In this document: positions 9,093 through 16,384 of the stretch, one piece after another
How the letters are laid out: each line of letters opens with the position of its first letter
Position numbering within the stretch: the stretch's first letter is position 1
Assembly: GCF_001612945.1 (NCBI RefSeq)
Contig: NZ_BDBK01000004.1
Span: forward strand, 124,001-188,000
Source of the DNA: Nocardia inohanensis NBRC 100128
Lineage (GTDB): Bacteria > Actinomycetota > Actinomycetes > Mycobacteriales > Mycobacteriaceae
Length of the DNA: 64,000 nt
Direction: 5' to 3'
Notes under the pieces: model-generated
What the model was told of the DNA's origin: nothing
Database searches by the model: none
Seen by the model: the letters and a program-made list of their open reading frames with translations, nothing else
Position numbers and translations under genes: made by a program

Positions 9093-9671
9093 ATGGCGGG
9101 ACGGAGCGTTCCCCGATGGCGCGCAACGGCACGAGAACTGCCCGAGCGGTCCGCCGCACGGGAGCTACGGCTGGTCGCCGCCGACTCATATGCGGGCTGG
9201 GAGGAGGTGTACCGCGACAATGTCGGCTGGATCTTCGGTCTCATGTACGAGAAGACCGGAAACCGGCCCGACGCCGAGGATCTGACCGCCGAGGTCTTCT
9301 CCAGTGCGCTACCGCCGCTGCGGCTTTCGGCCGGACGACCGGAGGTGCGCGGCTATCTGCGCGCCACCGCGCGCACGGTCTTGGCGGCGCACTGGCGCCG
9401 GCGGCTGGGTCGTGAGATCACCTGCATCCCGGATGATCTCGCCGAGGCAGCACCGGAACCCGCGCCCGGAACCCGCGCCGCGGAGCGGGCGGCGGCGCTG
9501 CTGGCCGCGCTGCCGGATCGCTATCGGCGCATTCTGGATCTACGGTTCTTGCAGGGCATGTCGGTGCGCGAGGCGGCGGAGGTGCTCGGGATCAGCGTGA
9601 CGAACGCGAAGGTGCTGCAACACCGGGCATTACGCGCGGCGGCGCGGGTGGAAGCGGGAGGTGGGTCGTGA
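9093..9671 (+). CDS. ECF-type RNA polymerase sigma factor
   Basis: A 192-residue sigma-70 family protein with region 2 (DNVGWIFGLMYEKTG...DAEDLTAEVF, about residues 45-70) and region 4 (LPDRYRRILDLRFLQGMSVREAAEVLGIS, about 138-170). No region 1 or 3 and no C-terminal extension, so it is a minimal ECF factor that should direct RNA polymerase to a specific promoter set. The ATG at 9093 follows GGAAGG. Its stop overlaps the GTG start of the Rieske gene (GTGA at 9668-9671), so the two are translationally coupled, the usual arrangement for a sigma factor and its regulator. A shared 22-bp element before this gene and before the cupredoxin gene is its candidate target. Confidence 0.88.
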   Translation: MAGRSVPRWRATARELPERSAARELRLVAADSYAGWEEVYRDNVGWIFGLMYEKTGNRPDAEDLTAEVFSSALPPLRLSAGRPEVRGYLRATARTVLAAHWRRRLGREITCIPDDLAEAAPEPAPGTRAAERAAALLAALPDRYRRILDLRFLQGMSVREAAEVLGISVTNAKVLQHRALRAAARVEAGGGS

Positions 9672-10348
9672 GCGGGCGCGGTTTCCGCCGGTATGTCGAG
9701 GATCTCTTGCGCGGCCGCCGGCCCGGGGCGTTCCGGCCTGATGCGGAGGAGGCGGAACAGCTTCGCGTCGCCATCGCATTGCGCGCGGCCAGGAGCGGGG
9801 ACGCCGAGCCGTCCGAGGAGTTCGTCGATGGCCTGCGCGATCGGCTGGCCGCGGAATTATCCGGTGCGGCACCGCGATCCACCGATGGTCGCGGTCGCCG
9901 TCAGGTGCTCGTCGGCGGATCGGTCGCCGCGGCGGCCGCGGTGGCGGGGGCGACGGTCGACCGGCTGATCACCGCGAATCCGGAACCGGAACCCGAAGCG
10001 ACCACCACGGTGGAACCGAACAGCGGTGCGTGGCAGGCGATCGCGGCTGCCGCCGATCTCCCCGAGGGCGGGGTGCTCGCCTTCGATGCCGGCACCATCA
10101 GCGGATTCGTGCGGCGCACCGGGGGAATTCCGGTCGCGGTATCGGGGGTGTGCACGCATCAGGGGTGCAAGCTGTGGCTGGACGCGCCCGCCGATCGCTT
10201 GCGCTGCCCCTGTCACTCCACCTCCTTCGCCACCGATGGGCGCGTGCTCACCCATCAACTCCCCATCGCGCCCGCCACGCTCCCCCGCCTGCGGGTGCGC
10301 GAGAACGGCGGTGCCATCGAGGTTTTCGCGCCCACCCGGCCGGTGTAA
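9668..10348 (+). CDS. Membrane-anchored Rieske [2Fe-2S] protein, candidate anti-sigma partner
   Basis: 226 residues in three parts. Residues 1-75 are a charged cytosolic segment (RYVEDLLRGRRPGAF near the start). Then a Tat-like RRQVLVGG motif and one hydrophobic segment cover about residues 77-97. Residues 118-226 are a Rieske domain with C162-T-H164 and C180-P-C182-H183. Cluster ligands are C162, H164, C180 and H183; C167 and C182 would form the disulfide of bc1-type Rieske proteins. It starts with GTG inside the sigma factor stop. The position right after an ECF sigma gene and the cytosolic N-terminal region suggest a redox-sensing anti-sigma factor whose [2Fe-2S] domain faces outside. That role is inference; the Rieske domain itself is clear. 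Confidence 0.85.
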   Translation: MSGRGFRRYVEDLLRGRRPGAFRPDAEEAEQLRVAIALRAARSGDAEPSEEFVDGLRDRLAAELSGAAPRSTDGRGRRQVLVGGSVAAAAAVAGATVDRLITANPEPEPEATTTVEPNSGAWQAIAAAADLPEGGVLAFDAGTISGFVRRTGGIPVAVSGVCTHQGCKLWLDAPADRLRCPCHSTSFATDGRVLTHQLPIAPATLPRLRVRENGGAIEVFAPTRPV

Positions 10349-10362
10349 CCCCCGCGCCTATC
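10341..10362 (+). promoter_or_regulatory. 22-bp element upstream of the cupredoxin gene
   Basis: Second copy of the element at 9031-9052: CGGTGTAACCCC-N4-CCTATC, same length and spacing. It overlaps the Rieske stop codon and lies 54 bases before the cupredoxin start. It would provide a separate entry point for transcription of the cupredoxin and metallophosphoesterase genes by the sigma factor encoded in the cluster (inference). Confidence 0.55.
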
Positions 10363-10416
10363 TATTGGTGAACCCTCCGCCGACAACGGCGGAAGCACCG
10401 ATCGGAGGCCCGGACC

Positions 10417-10887
10417 ATGAGATTCCCCCTACGACGCGCCGCCGCGGCCGCCGCGCTCGTCATGACCGCGAGCGCTTGCGGCAGCAGCCCGCCCACGACG
10501 TCCGCGCCCGCCCCGACGCCCGTATTCGCCTCCGGCACCGAAACTCCCGGCCTGGTGCCGGACGGCTCCACCTCGGCCATGCCCGGCATGTCCATGCCCG
10601 CCACCTCGTCGTCCGGCGCGAATTCGCCTGCGGCGGGGCCGAACGCGGTGAACATCGACAACTTCACCTTCGCCCCTGCGACCTTGAGCGTCCCGGCGGG
10701 GACCACCGTCACCTGGACCAACCGCGACGAGGAACCGCACACCGTCGCGGCAGACAACGGCACCTTCCGCTCGCCCGGAATGGGCACGGGCGCACAGTAT
10801 TCGTTCACTTTCACGAAGGCGGGCAGCTATGCCTACACCTGCTCCATCCACCCGTTCATGCACGCCACGGTGACGGTGACGCCGTGA
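10417..10887 (+). CDS. Cupredoxin (type I copper) lipoprotein
   Basis: A 156-residue exported protein. A signal peptide ends in a lipobox (TASAC, lipidated C21). A Pro/Ser/Met-rich linker with MPGMSMP follows. The C-terminal plastocyanin/azurin-like domain (about residues 78-156) has type I copper ligands H108, C142, H145 and M148 in the pattern EPHTV...YTCSIHPFM. It should be a blue-copper electron carrier or copper-binding protein on the outer face of the membrane. It shares a 4-base overlap with the metallophosphoesterase gene and has its own copy of the 22-bp element. With the Rieske protein upstream, an extracytoplasmic electron-transfer or copper/redox stress unit is plausible. Confidence 0.88.
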   Translation: MRFPLRRAAAAAALVMTASACGSSPPTTSAPAPTPVFASGTETPGLVPDGSTSAMPGMSMPATSSSGANSPAAGPNAVNIDNFTFAPATLSVPAGTTVTWTNRDEEPHTVAADNGTFRSPGMGTGAQYSFTFTKAGSYAYTCSIHPFMHATVTVTP

Positions 10888-11813
10888 CCGAACGCGATCC
10901 CCAGTCCATGACCCGCCGCCAATTGATCCGGCACAGCGCGTGGTTCGGCGCGGCCGTCGGGCTCGCCGTCGTGGGCGGTGAGGTGGTGTCCCAGCTGGCG
11001 AGCGCACCGCCCGCCGCGGCCGCCGATCGGCCGACGCTGCGTTTCGCGCAGGTCAGCGACAGTCACATCGGCTTTCAGGGCGCCGCGAACACCGATGTGA
11101 CCGCTACCTTCCAGACCGCGATCGACCAGATCAACGGGCTCGGCTACACCCCCGATTTCGTCATCCACACCGGCGACCTCACCCATTTGGCGACCCCCGA
11201 ACAGTTCGACCAGGTCGAGCAGATGATGAAAGGGCTGAAGACCCAGCACGTGTTCACCGTGCCCGGGGAGCACGACGCGACCGACGATGCCGGGCAGCGC
11301 TATCGCCAGGTCTTCGGCAAAGGCACGCGCGGGGACGGCTGGTACAGCTTCGATATCGCGGGCGTGCACGTGATCGGGCTGGTCAACACGCTGAACCTGC
11401 AAAGCCTCGGGCATCTGGGCCGCGATCAGCTGGATTTCGTCCGGCAGGATGTGGCGGGCCTCGGCGACGACACCCCCATCATCGTGTTCAGCCATATTCC
11501 GCTGTTCGCCATGTATCCCCAATGGGGCTGGGGCACAGACGATGCCACCGAGGCATTGAGCTACCTCCGCCGGTTCTCCTCGGTGACCTGCCTCAATGGC
11601 CATGTGCACCAGCTGTTCACGAAGACCGAGGGCAATATCACCTTCTACAGCGGCACCACGACCGCCTACCCGCTGCCGGCCCCGGGCGATGGCCCCGCAC
11701 CCAAACCGGTGACGCTGCCGGCCGGGAAATTGCATGACGCCTTGGGTATTCGCGAGGTCACCTACCAGCGCGGTCAGCAGTTGCTGGCGCTCAAAGACCA
11801 GAAACTGCGATAG
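10884..11813 (+). CDS. Tat-exported calcineurin-like metallophosphoesterase
   Basis: 309 residues from the GTG at 10884, which overlaps the cupredoxin stop (GTGA); an ATG eight codons later is the alternative. MTRRQLIRHSAWFG is a twin-arginine signal and the signal sequence ends near PPAAAADRP. The metallophosphatase motifs follow: D59-x-H61, GDLTH (D98), SHIPLF and NGHVH. The usual GNH[D/E] motif reads GEHD (E129-H130-D131), so the metal-bridging Asn is Glu. Candidate activities are phosphodiesterase or phosphatase on an exported substrate; none can be assigned. The coupling to sigma, Rieske and cupredoxin genes is the main clue to role. Confidence 0.85.
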   Translation: MTERDPQSMTRRQLIRHSAWFGAAVGLAVVGGEVVSQLASAPPAAAADRPTLRFAQVSDSHIGFQGAANTDVTATFQTAIDQINGLGYTPDFVIHTGDLTHLATPEQFDQVEQMMKGLKTQHVFTVPGEHDATDDAGQRYRQVFGKGTRGDGWYSFDIAGVHVIGLVNTLNLQSLGHLGRDQLDFVRQDVAGLGDDTPIIVFSHIPLFAMYPQWGWGTDDATEALSYLRRFSSVTCLNGHVHQLFTKTEGNITFYSGTTTAYPLPAPGDGPAPKPVTLPAGKLHDALGIREVTYQRGQQLLALKDQKLR

Positions 11814-11923
11814 CCCGCGCGGGCGCTGAGGTGCGACGAGGCATCTCGGGCACAGCGTGGTGCCCCGCTCGTCCGGCGGCGCGAGGGCTCACCACCCTCG
11901 CCACCGCCGGACGTGTGCGCACG

Positions 11924-12757
11924 CTAGGGCAATTCGAAGGGCAGCTGCACGCCGGTGCCGGTGAGCACGCGGCACTTGTCGCAGGTGTCATCGCCCTCGA
12001 CGGCCGCGACCGCGCCGCGCACGAGCGCCTTGAACGGCACCAGGTTTCGCTCGAACTCGGCGAAAACGTCGGCGGCGGTGACGCCTTCACCGGATTCCAG
12101 GCCGGCATCCAGATCGGTGACGAGAGCGATTGCGGAGTAGCACATTTCGAGTTCGCGGGCGAGCACGGCCTCGGGGTGCCCGGTCATGTTGATCAGTTCC
12201 CAGCCGAGTCCGGCGAACCAGCGGCTCTCGGCGCGGGTGGAGAAGCGCGGGCCCTGGACCACGACCATGGTGCCGTGGTCCTTCATCGGCAGTTCCGGCA
12301 CGGCCGCGCCGATGGCGGCGGTACGCAGCTGCGCGCAGTACGGGTCGGCGAAGGAGACGTGCACGCCGCCGGCGTCGTAGAAGGTCTGATCGCGGCCGGA
12401 GGTGCGGTCCACCAGCTGGTCCGGGACGGCGACGGTGCCCGGACCCCAGTCGGCACGCAGCGAGCCGACCGCGCACGGGCCGAAGATCCGGCGCACGCCC
12501 AGCGAGCGCAGCGCCCACATATTGGCGCGGTAGGGCACGGTGTGCGGGGAGTATTCGTGCTTGCGACCGTGCCGGGGCAGGAACGCGACCGCCCGCCCCT
12601 CCACCTGGCCGATGGTGATGGGCGCGCTGGGCGCGCCGAACGGGGTCTCGACCTCGACCGTGGTCGCGTCGTCACCGAAGAAGTCGTAGAACCCGCTACC
12701 GCCGATAATGGCCAGCGAGGCCCGAGGCTGGGTCTGATCGAAAGGCACCGAACTCAT
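11924..12757 (-). CDS. mtnP: S-methyl-5'-thioadenosine phosphorylase (purine nucleoside phosphorylase family)
   Basis: A 277-residue member of the trimeric PNP/MTAP family. IIGGSGFYD near the N terminus is the phosphate-binding loop, LPRHGRKHEYSPHTVPYRAN is the family signature, and MTGHPEAVLARELEMCYSAIALVTD holds the purine/ribose contacts. It would split methylthioadenosine into adenine and methylthioribose-1-phosphate in methionine salvage. The ATG at 12757 was chosen over an ATG nine codons upstream because the extra residues are unlike the family. Monocistronic and convergent with the metallophosphoesterase gene. Inosine/guanosine phosphorylase activity cannot be excluded from sequence alone. 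Confidence 0.85.
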   Translation of the reverse strand: MSSVPFDQTQPRASLAIIGGSGFYDFFGDDATTVEVETPFGAPSAPITIGQVEGRAVAFLPRHGRKHEYSPHTVPYRANMWALRSLGVRRIFGPCAVGSLRADWGPGTVAVPDQLVDRTSGRDQTFYDAGGVHVSFADPYCAQLRTAAIGAAVPELPMKDHGTMVVVQGPRFSTRAESRWFAGLGWELINMTGHPEAVLARELEMCYSAIALVTDLDAGLESGEGVTAADVFAEFERNLVPFKALVRGAVAAVEGDDTCDKCRVLTGTGVQLPFELP

Positions 12758-12868
12758 GGGCTCGATTCTTGCGCACCCGTGCATGGATGCCGGTGTCAGG
12801 TCCGCACACCCGGACCGACATCACACCCGGCCCGGTGCGGCGCGGCTGGCAGTCGCACCCCCGCGCGT

Positions 12869-12886
12869 GTACCCTCGGGGGGTATC
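12869..12886. promoter_or_regulatory. Candidate CsoR operator
   Basis: The sequence TACCC-N5-GGGTA (12870-12884) is an inverted repeat inside a G/C tract, about 45 bases before the csoR start. CsoR operators in actinobacteria are typically pseudo-palindromes of the form ATACCCC...GGGGTAT, so this is a plausible site of autorepression. Confidence 0.45.
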
Positions 12887-12929
12887 AAATGGCGAGGGCC
12901 CGACAAGGCCGGGAGCGAGGACACGGTCG

Positions 12930-13265
12930 ATGACGAACGAGCAGCAGTCCACCACCACGGACGAGTCCTGCCACGATCACGGCACGCACGGCTACATCAC
13001 CGCCAAGGACGACTACCTCAAGCGCCTGCGCCGCATCGAGGGCCAGGCCCGCGGCCTCCAGCGGATGGTCGAGGAGGAGAAGTACTGCATCGACATCCTC
13101 ACCCAGGTGTCGGCCATGACCAAGGCGCTCCAGGCGGTCGCGATGGGCCTGCTCGAGGATCACATCAGCCACTGCGTGGTCGACGCCGCGGTGGCGGGCG
13201 GCCCGGAGGCCGAAGCCAAGATCAAGGAAGCCACCGACGCCATCGCCCGCCTGGTGCGTTCCTGA
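12930..13265 (+). CDS. csoR: CsoR/RcnR-family copper-sensing repressor
   Basis: A 111-residue all-helical regulator. The DNA-facing segment YLKRLRRIEGQARGLQRM starts near residue 29. The Cu(I) ligands of CsoR are all present: C53 (KYC), H78 and C82 (HISHC), which separates it from the nickel/cobalt and formaldehyde sensors of the superfamily. A short N-terminal extension holds extra Cys and His (ESCHDHGTH). The ATG at 12930 follows GGGAGCGAGG. CsoR proteins usually repress copper pumps, but no copA or copZ lies here: a terminator and a convergent nitrilase-like gene follow. It may control itself and distant genes, or the cupredoxin cluster 2 kb upstream (inference). Confidence 0.88.
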   Translation: MTNEQQSTTTDESCHDHGTHGYITAKDDYLKRLRRIEGQARGLQRMVEEEKYCIDILTQVSAMTKALQAVAMGLLEDHISHCVVDAAVAGGPEAEAKIKEATDAIARLVRS

Positions 13266-13275
13266 CGGATCCGAG

Positions 13276-13311
13276 TTCGGCCCGGCGGGGATCGATCCCC
13301 GCCGGGCCGAA
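13276..13311. terminator. Perfect 36-bp palindrome, likely bidirectional terminator
   Basis: The half-site TTCGGCCCGGCGGGGATC is followed directly by its exact reverse complement. It lies 11 bases after csoR and 12 bases before the stop of the convergent nitrilase-like gene. It has no T-tract, as is common for high-GC actinobacterial terminators. Confidence 0.7.
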
Positions 13312-13323
13312 TCGTGCTCCGGC

Positions 13324-14295
13324 TCAGCAGGCCGCGGCGAAGCCCGGATACATCCCGGACACCATGGGCATGGCGCGCTCCTGCACGCCCGTGCGGGGCA
13401 GCGGACCGGCTCCCCAGCCGCGCGCCCGCTGCGGCGCCCGCACCGGCTCACGCGGATCCAGCCGGGGCCCGCGATCGATATCACCGACCTCGCCCGCACC
13501 CAGTTCGAGTTCGGCGTAGAGAATGCCGTCGGCGCCCTCGGCCAGCGCCGGCACCACTTCACCGCCGTCGGCCGCGAAGATGTGCGCCTGCCCGGTCCGG
13601 ACCCCCGCCACCCCGCCCCAGCCGTGGTCGCCGACCACCGCGCACGGCGCCAGCACGAACGCGCTCCCCTCCAGCGCGTACATCCGGCTCACGGTCGGCC
13701 CGGACTGCGCGGGCGCGGTCTCCACCGCGGGCCCGCCCGGCCACGCCGCGACGTGGATCGTCTCCTCGTCGGCCCGCAGCGCCCGGGTGAGCAGCGTGCG
13801 CTGATTCTCCTGCCCCGACAGCGCACCCAGGCGGCCGAACGGGCTCTGGTGTACCGCCGGCAACTGCGGTGCGCCGGAGGCGAATACCTTGCGTTCGACA
13901 CTGTTGAGCCCGGCTTTGCGGCGCACCGACAACACCTTGCCGCGATCGCTGATCACGGCTTGCGCCATGAAGATCCGGCGCTCCTGCCGTTCCCCGAATC
14001 CGAGCACGACGTGAATGTCATTGCGCCGCGCTGTCATTGCGATCTTCCGCATTTCGGCGCCATCCCTAGTCATCGAATTCTCGCGGCACCGAGTCGAGTA
14101 TTCGACATTCCATTGATTGGATTCCACCCACCGCCACCACGGATACCCCGGTAGAAACGTCTCCGGAAACGCGACCAACCGGGCCCCCTCGGCCGCGGCC
14201 GCACCGATCAGTTCGACGACTTGCTCGACACCGTCCGACAACCGCAGCCATTTCGGCTCGGCTTGGACGGCGGCGACTCGCACCGTATTCCTCAT
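13324..14295 (-). CDS. Nitrilase-like protein 1, catalytic Cys replaced by Gly
   Basis: 323 residues with the carbon-nitrogen hydrolase fold. The N terminus RVAAVQAEPKWL and FPETFLPGYPWW (catalytic Glu) are typical of aliphatic nitrilases, and the catalytic Lys is in VRRKAGLNSVERKVF. Where nitrilases read GALxCWE, this protein reads GALSGQE: the nucleophilic Cys is Gly161 (codon GGG, 13813-13815). It therefore should not be a functional nitrilase by the known mechanism. The ATG at 14295 has GAGGAA upstream; the frame is open 11 codons further. An AraC-type regulator gene lies 94 bases upstream on the same strand. A binding or regulatory role for the pseudo-enzyme is possible (inference). Confidence 0.82.
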   Translation of the reverse strand: MRNTVRVAAVQAEPKWLRLSDGVEQVVELIGAAAAEGARLVAFPETFLPGYPWWRWVESNQWNVEYSTRCRENSMTRDGAEMRKIAMTARRNDIHVVLGFGERQERRIFMAQAVISDRGKVLSVRRKAGLNSVERKVFASGAPQLPAVHQSPFGRLGALSGQENQRTLLTRALRADEETIHVAAWPGGPAVETAPAQSGPTVSRMYALEGSAFVLAPCAVVGDHGWGGVAGVRTGQAHIFAADGGEVVPALAEGADGILYAELELGAGEVGDIDRGPRLDPREPVRAPQRARGWGAGPLPRTGVQERAMPMVSGMYPGFAAAC

Positions 14296-14389
14296 CGCGC
14301 ATTCCTCATGAAAGCTGATGCTTGCCAATCATTTAGGGAATGTCAGTGCCGGTGTGTGCCGTCTTTCGGACCGATCATGCCAAGGCCGG

Positions 14390-15352
14390 TCAGAGCAGGG
14401 CCCGGAATGCGCCCGGCGTAGTCCCCATTTCCAGCCGGAATGCCCGGTAGAAACTGCGTTCGGTGAGAAAACCCGCCGCCTTCGCCACCGCCGAGAGCGG
14501 CAACTGCGGCGCATTACGCAACAATTCGCAAGCGCGTTCGATTCGCATCCGCCGCAACGCCGTTCCCGGCCCACCCTCGAGTTCGTCGAAAACCCGATAC
14601 AGGGTGCGGCGAGACATTCTGCACCCCTGCGCGATTCGATCCACACCCAGGTCCGGATCCGCGCAATGCGCACGCATAAAGGCCAGCACACGTTGCCGAT
14701 TCAACGCGTCGGCGGATCGATCGCGCACCGCCCCGCCCGCGGCCGCGATCACCGCGGCGGCCAGCAGATCCATTCCCGATTCGGCGAGCAGCGCGGCCCC
14801 GCCCGGATCCTCCTCTTGCAGGCTCGCGACACCGCGGAAGAACTGCGCCACCACCCCGGGCGCGGTGGTGCGGCCGAACGCGGTCGCGGTGGGGACATCG
14901 GGACCGGCCACGCCGTAGCGCTCGCGCAGCCGGGTCATGGAGACCTGGAGCACCACCTGTTCCCATTCCCGTTCCATTTCCCAGTGGTACGGGCGGGTGG
15001 TGTCGTAGAACACCATTTCGCCGGGGCGGACTTCGGCGGTGCGGCCGTCCTGATGGAGCCGGGCGCTACCGGCAACCGGAATGCTGGCAATGAGGTACTG
15101 ATCGTCGGCGTCGGCGATGAGCCGTTCGGTGCGCTGAATGCGCTGCGGGCCGGATCCGACCACGCTCAGGTCGATATCGCCGTATCGTGAGTGCTCGATG
15201 AACCCAGAAAAGCGACCGGTCGGTATTGGTGAAACGGCAAGCGGCACATACGCTTCGCTGACCTGCGCCTCCCAGCGCTGAAATGCCTCGCTGGCCGATG
15301 TTTCCGGACCGGACCGCACCTCTACTCGACTGACCGCGTCCGACCGATCCAC
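14390..15352 (-). CDS. AraC-family transcriptional regulator 1 (NitR-like)
   Basis: A 320-residue regulator. Residues ~1-190 are an AraC-type ligand-binding domain (starts with VEVRSGPETSASEAFQRWEA, a segment shared with the two neighbouring regulators). The C-terminal ~100 residues hold two helix-turn-helix motifs (VDRIAQGCRMSRRTLYRVF and LSAVAKAAGFLTERSFYRAF). Start is GTG at 15352. The nitrilase-like gene 1 follows on the same strand. In Rhodococcus an AraC regulator (NitR) sits beside nitrilase and responds to its amide/nitrile substrates, so the pairing is a known theme; here the enzyme partner looks inactive. Confidence 0.85.
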   Translation of the reverse strand: MDRSDAVSRVEVRSGPETSASEAFQRWEAQVSEAYVPLAVSPIPTGRFSGFIEHSRYGDIDLSVVGSGPQRIQRTERLIADADDQYLIASIPVAGSARLHQDGRTAEVRPGEMVFYDTTRPYHWEMEREWEQVVLQVSMTRLRERYGVAGPDVPTATAFGRTTAPGVVAQFFRGVASLQEEDPGGAALLAESGMDLLAAAVIAAAGGAVRDRSADALNRQRVLAFMRAHCADPDLGVDRIAQGCRMSRRTLYRVFDELEGGPGTALRRMRIERACELLRNAPQLPLSAVAKAAGFLTERSFYRAFRLEMGTTPGAFRALL

Positions 15353-15445
15353 TCCGCATCCCTCGACAAACCAGCCGGCCGGGGTACGACCGAATAGCAG
15401 GAATTCTGTCAGATACGAAGCGTCACAGCCAATACGAGCGTATGG

Positions 15446-16300
15446 CTAGGCCGCCGACTCCGCGGCGAGATCGAGCTCCAGATCGCCGTAGACCAGCCCC
15501 TCCTCGTGCCCGCTCAACGGCACACCCAGTTCCTCGCCACCCGGCGCGAAAATCCTTGCGTGCCCGCCCGGTCCGCGCACCAGCTGCTTGGCGGGATCGT
15601 TCCCGTAGCGGCTCTCGCTGCCCGCCACCTCCATCACCGCGCACGCCGCCACCACGTGCAAACGGCCCACCACCGCGTACCAGAGCGTGGCCGCATTGTT
15701 CACGCGCACACCCCATTCCACATCCCGCGCCGTGATGAACCCCGGCCACGAGACGATATGCACTTGCGCCCCAGTACGTTCCAGTTCGTGCCGCGCGGGC
15801 AGGTGCAACTGCTCGGAGCCACCCTGCACGCCGATCCGGCCGATCGCGGTCCGGAAGACATGGGGTTCACCGGCCTCGCCGCACCGGAATATCCGATGCT
15901 CCAGCGGGGACAGTTCGGGCTTGCGCCGGACTCCGAGCAGTACCCCGCGATCATCGATCAGGCACTGCGACATATACAGCGAATTCCCGCAGCGCTCACT
16001 GAAACCCAGCAGGACGTGAATGCGATGCCGGCGCGCGGCATCGGCGATCCGCCGGAATTCGGTGCGGCCCACGGTCATCGAATTGGTGCGATAGCGCGCC
16101 AGGAAACCCTGCCCCCAGCTCACCGAGTCCAGCCACAGCCACCACGGATAACCGGGCAGGAAGGTCTCCGGGAAAGCGACCAGTTGCGCACCACCCGCCG
16201 CGGCCGTCTCGATGAGCTCGACGACCTGTCCGACGCCCGCCCGCAGATCCAGCCAGCGCGGTTCCGCCTGGACAGCCGCTACTCGCACCTTCGTCGACAC
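15446..16300 (-). CDS. Nitrilase-like protein 2, catalytic Cys replaced by Gly
   Basis: 284 residues, clearly a paralogue of the nitrilase-like protein encoded at 13324-14295 (shared RVAAVQAEP, FPETFLPGYPWW, VRRKxxL). Glu and Lys of the triad are present. The nucleophile region reads GVQGGSE in place of GALxCWE, so the Cys is Gly161, the same residue number as in paralogue 1. The GTG start at 16300 has AAGGAG six bases upstream; the frame is open 12 codons further. It ends about 40 residues shorter than paralogue 1. It follows the second AraC regulator by 84 bases. Fold call is firm; loss of nitrilase activity is inferred from the missing nucleophile. Confidence 0.82.
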   Translation of the reverse strand: MSTKVRVAAVQAEPRWLDLRAGVGQVVELIETAAAGGAQLVAFPETFLPGYPWWLWLDSVSWGQGFLARYRTNSMTVGRTEFRRIADAARRHRIHVLLGFSERCGNSLYMSQCLIDDRGVLLGVRRKPELSPLEHRIFRCGEAGEPHVFRTAIGRIGVQGGSEQLHLPARHELERTGAQVHIVSWPGFITARDVEWGVRVNNAATLWYAVVGRLHVVAACAVMEVAGSESRYGNDPAKQLVRGPGGHARIFAPGGEELGVPLSGHEEGLVYGDLELDLAAESAA

Positions 16301-16384
16301 CTCGGCTCCTTCGACGCGAACGGGATTGCTGTGCAATCACCTTTCGCCGAAGCGCAGCCCGCGGCACCGACTCAGCGTGCCGCT

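Noticed and set aside
10026..10883. N-terminal extension of the metallophosphoesterase through the Rieske and cupredoxin genes
   Set aside because: The frame is open but lies over two well-supported genes and reads as low-quality Arg/Pro sequence. The Tat signal at the GTG/ATG near 10884-10908 marks the real start.
13324..16300. Calling the two nitrilase-like genes functional nitrilases
   Set aside because: The nucleophilic Cys is Gly in both proteins, so the standard mechanism cannot work. Only the fold is supported.
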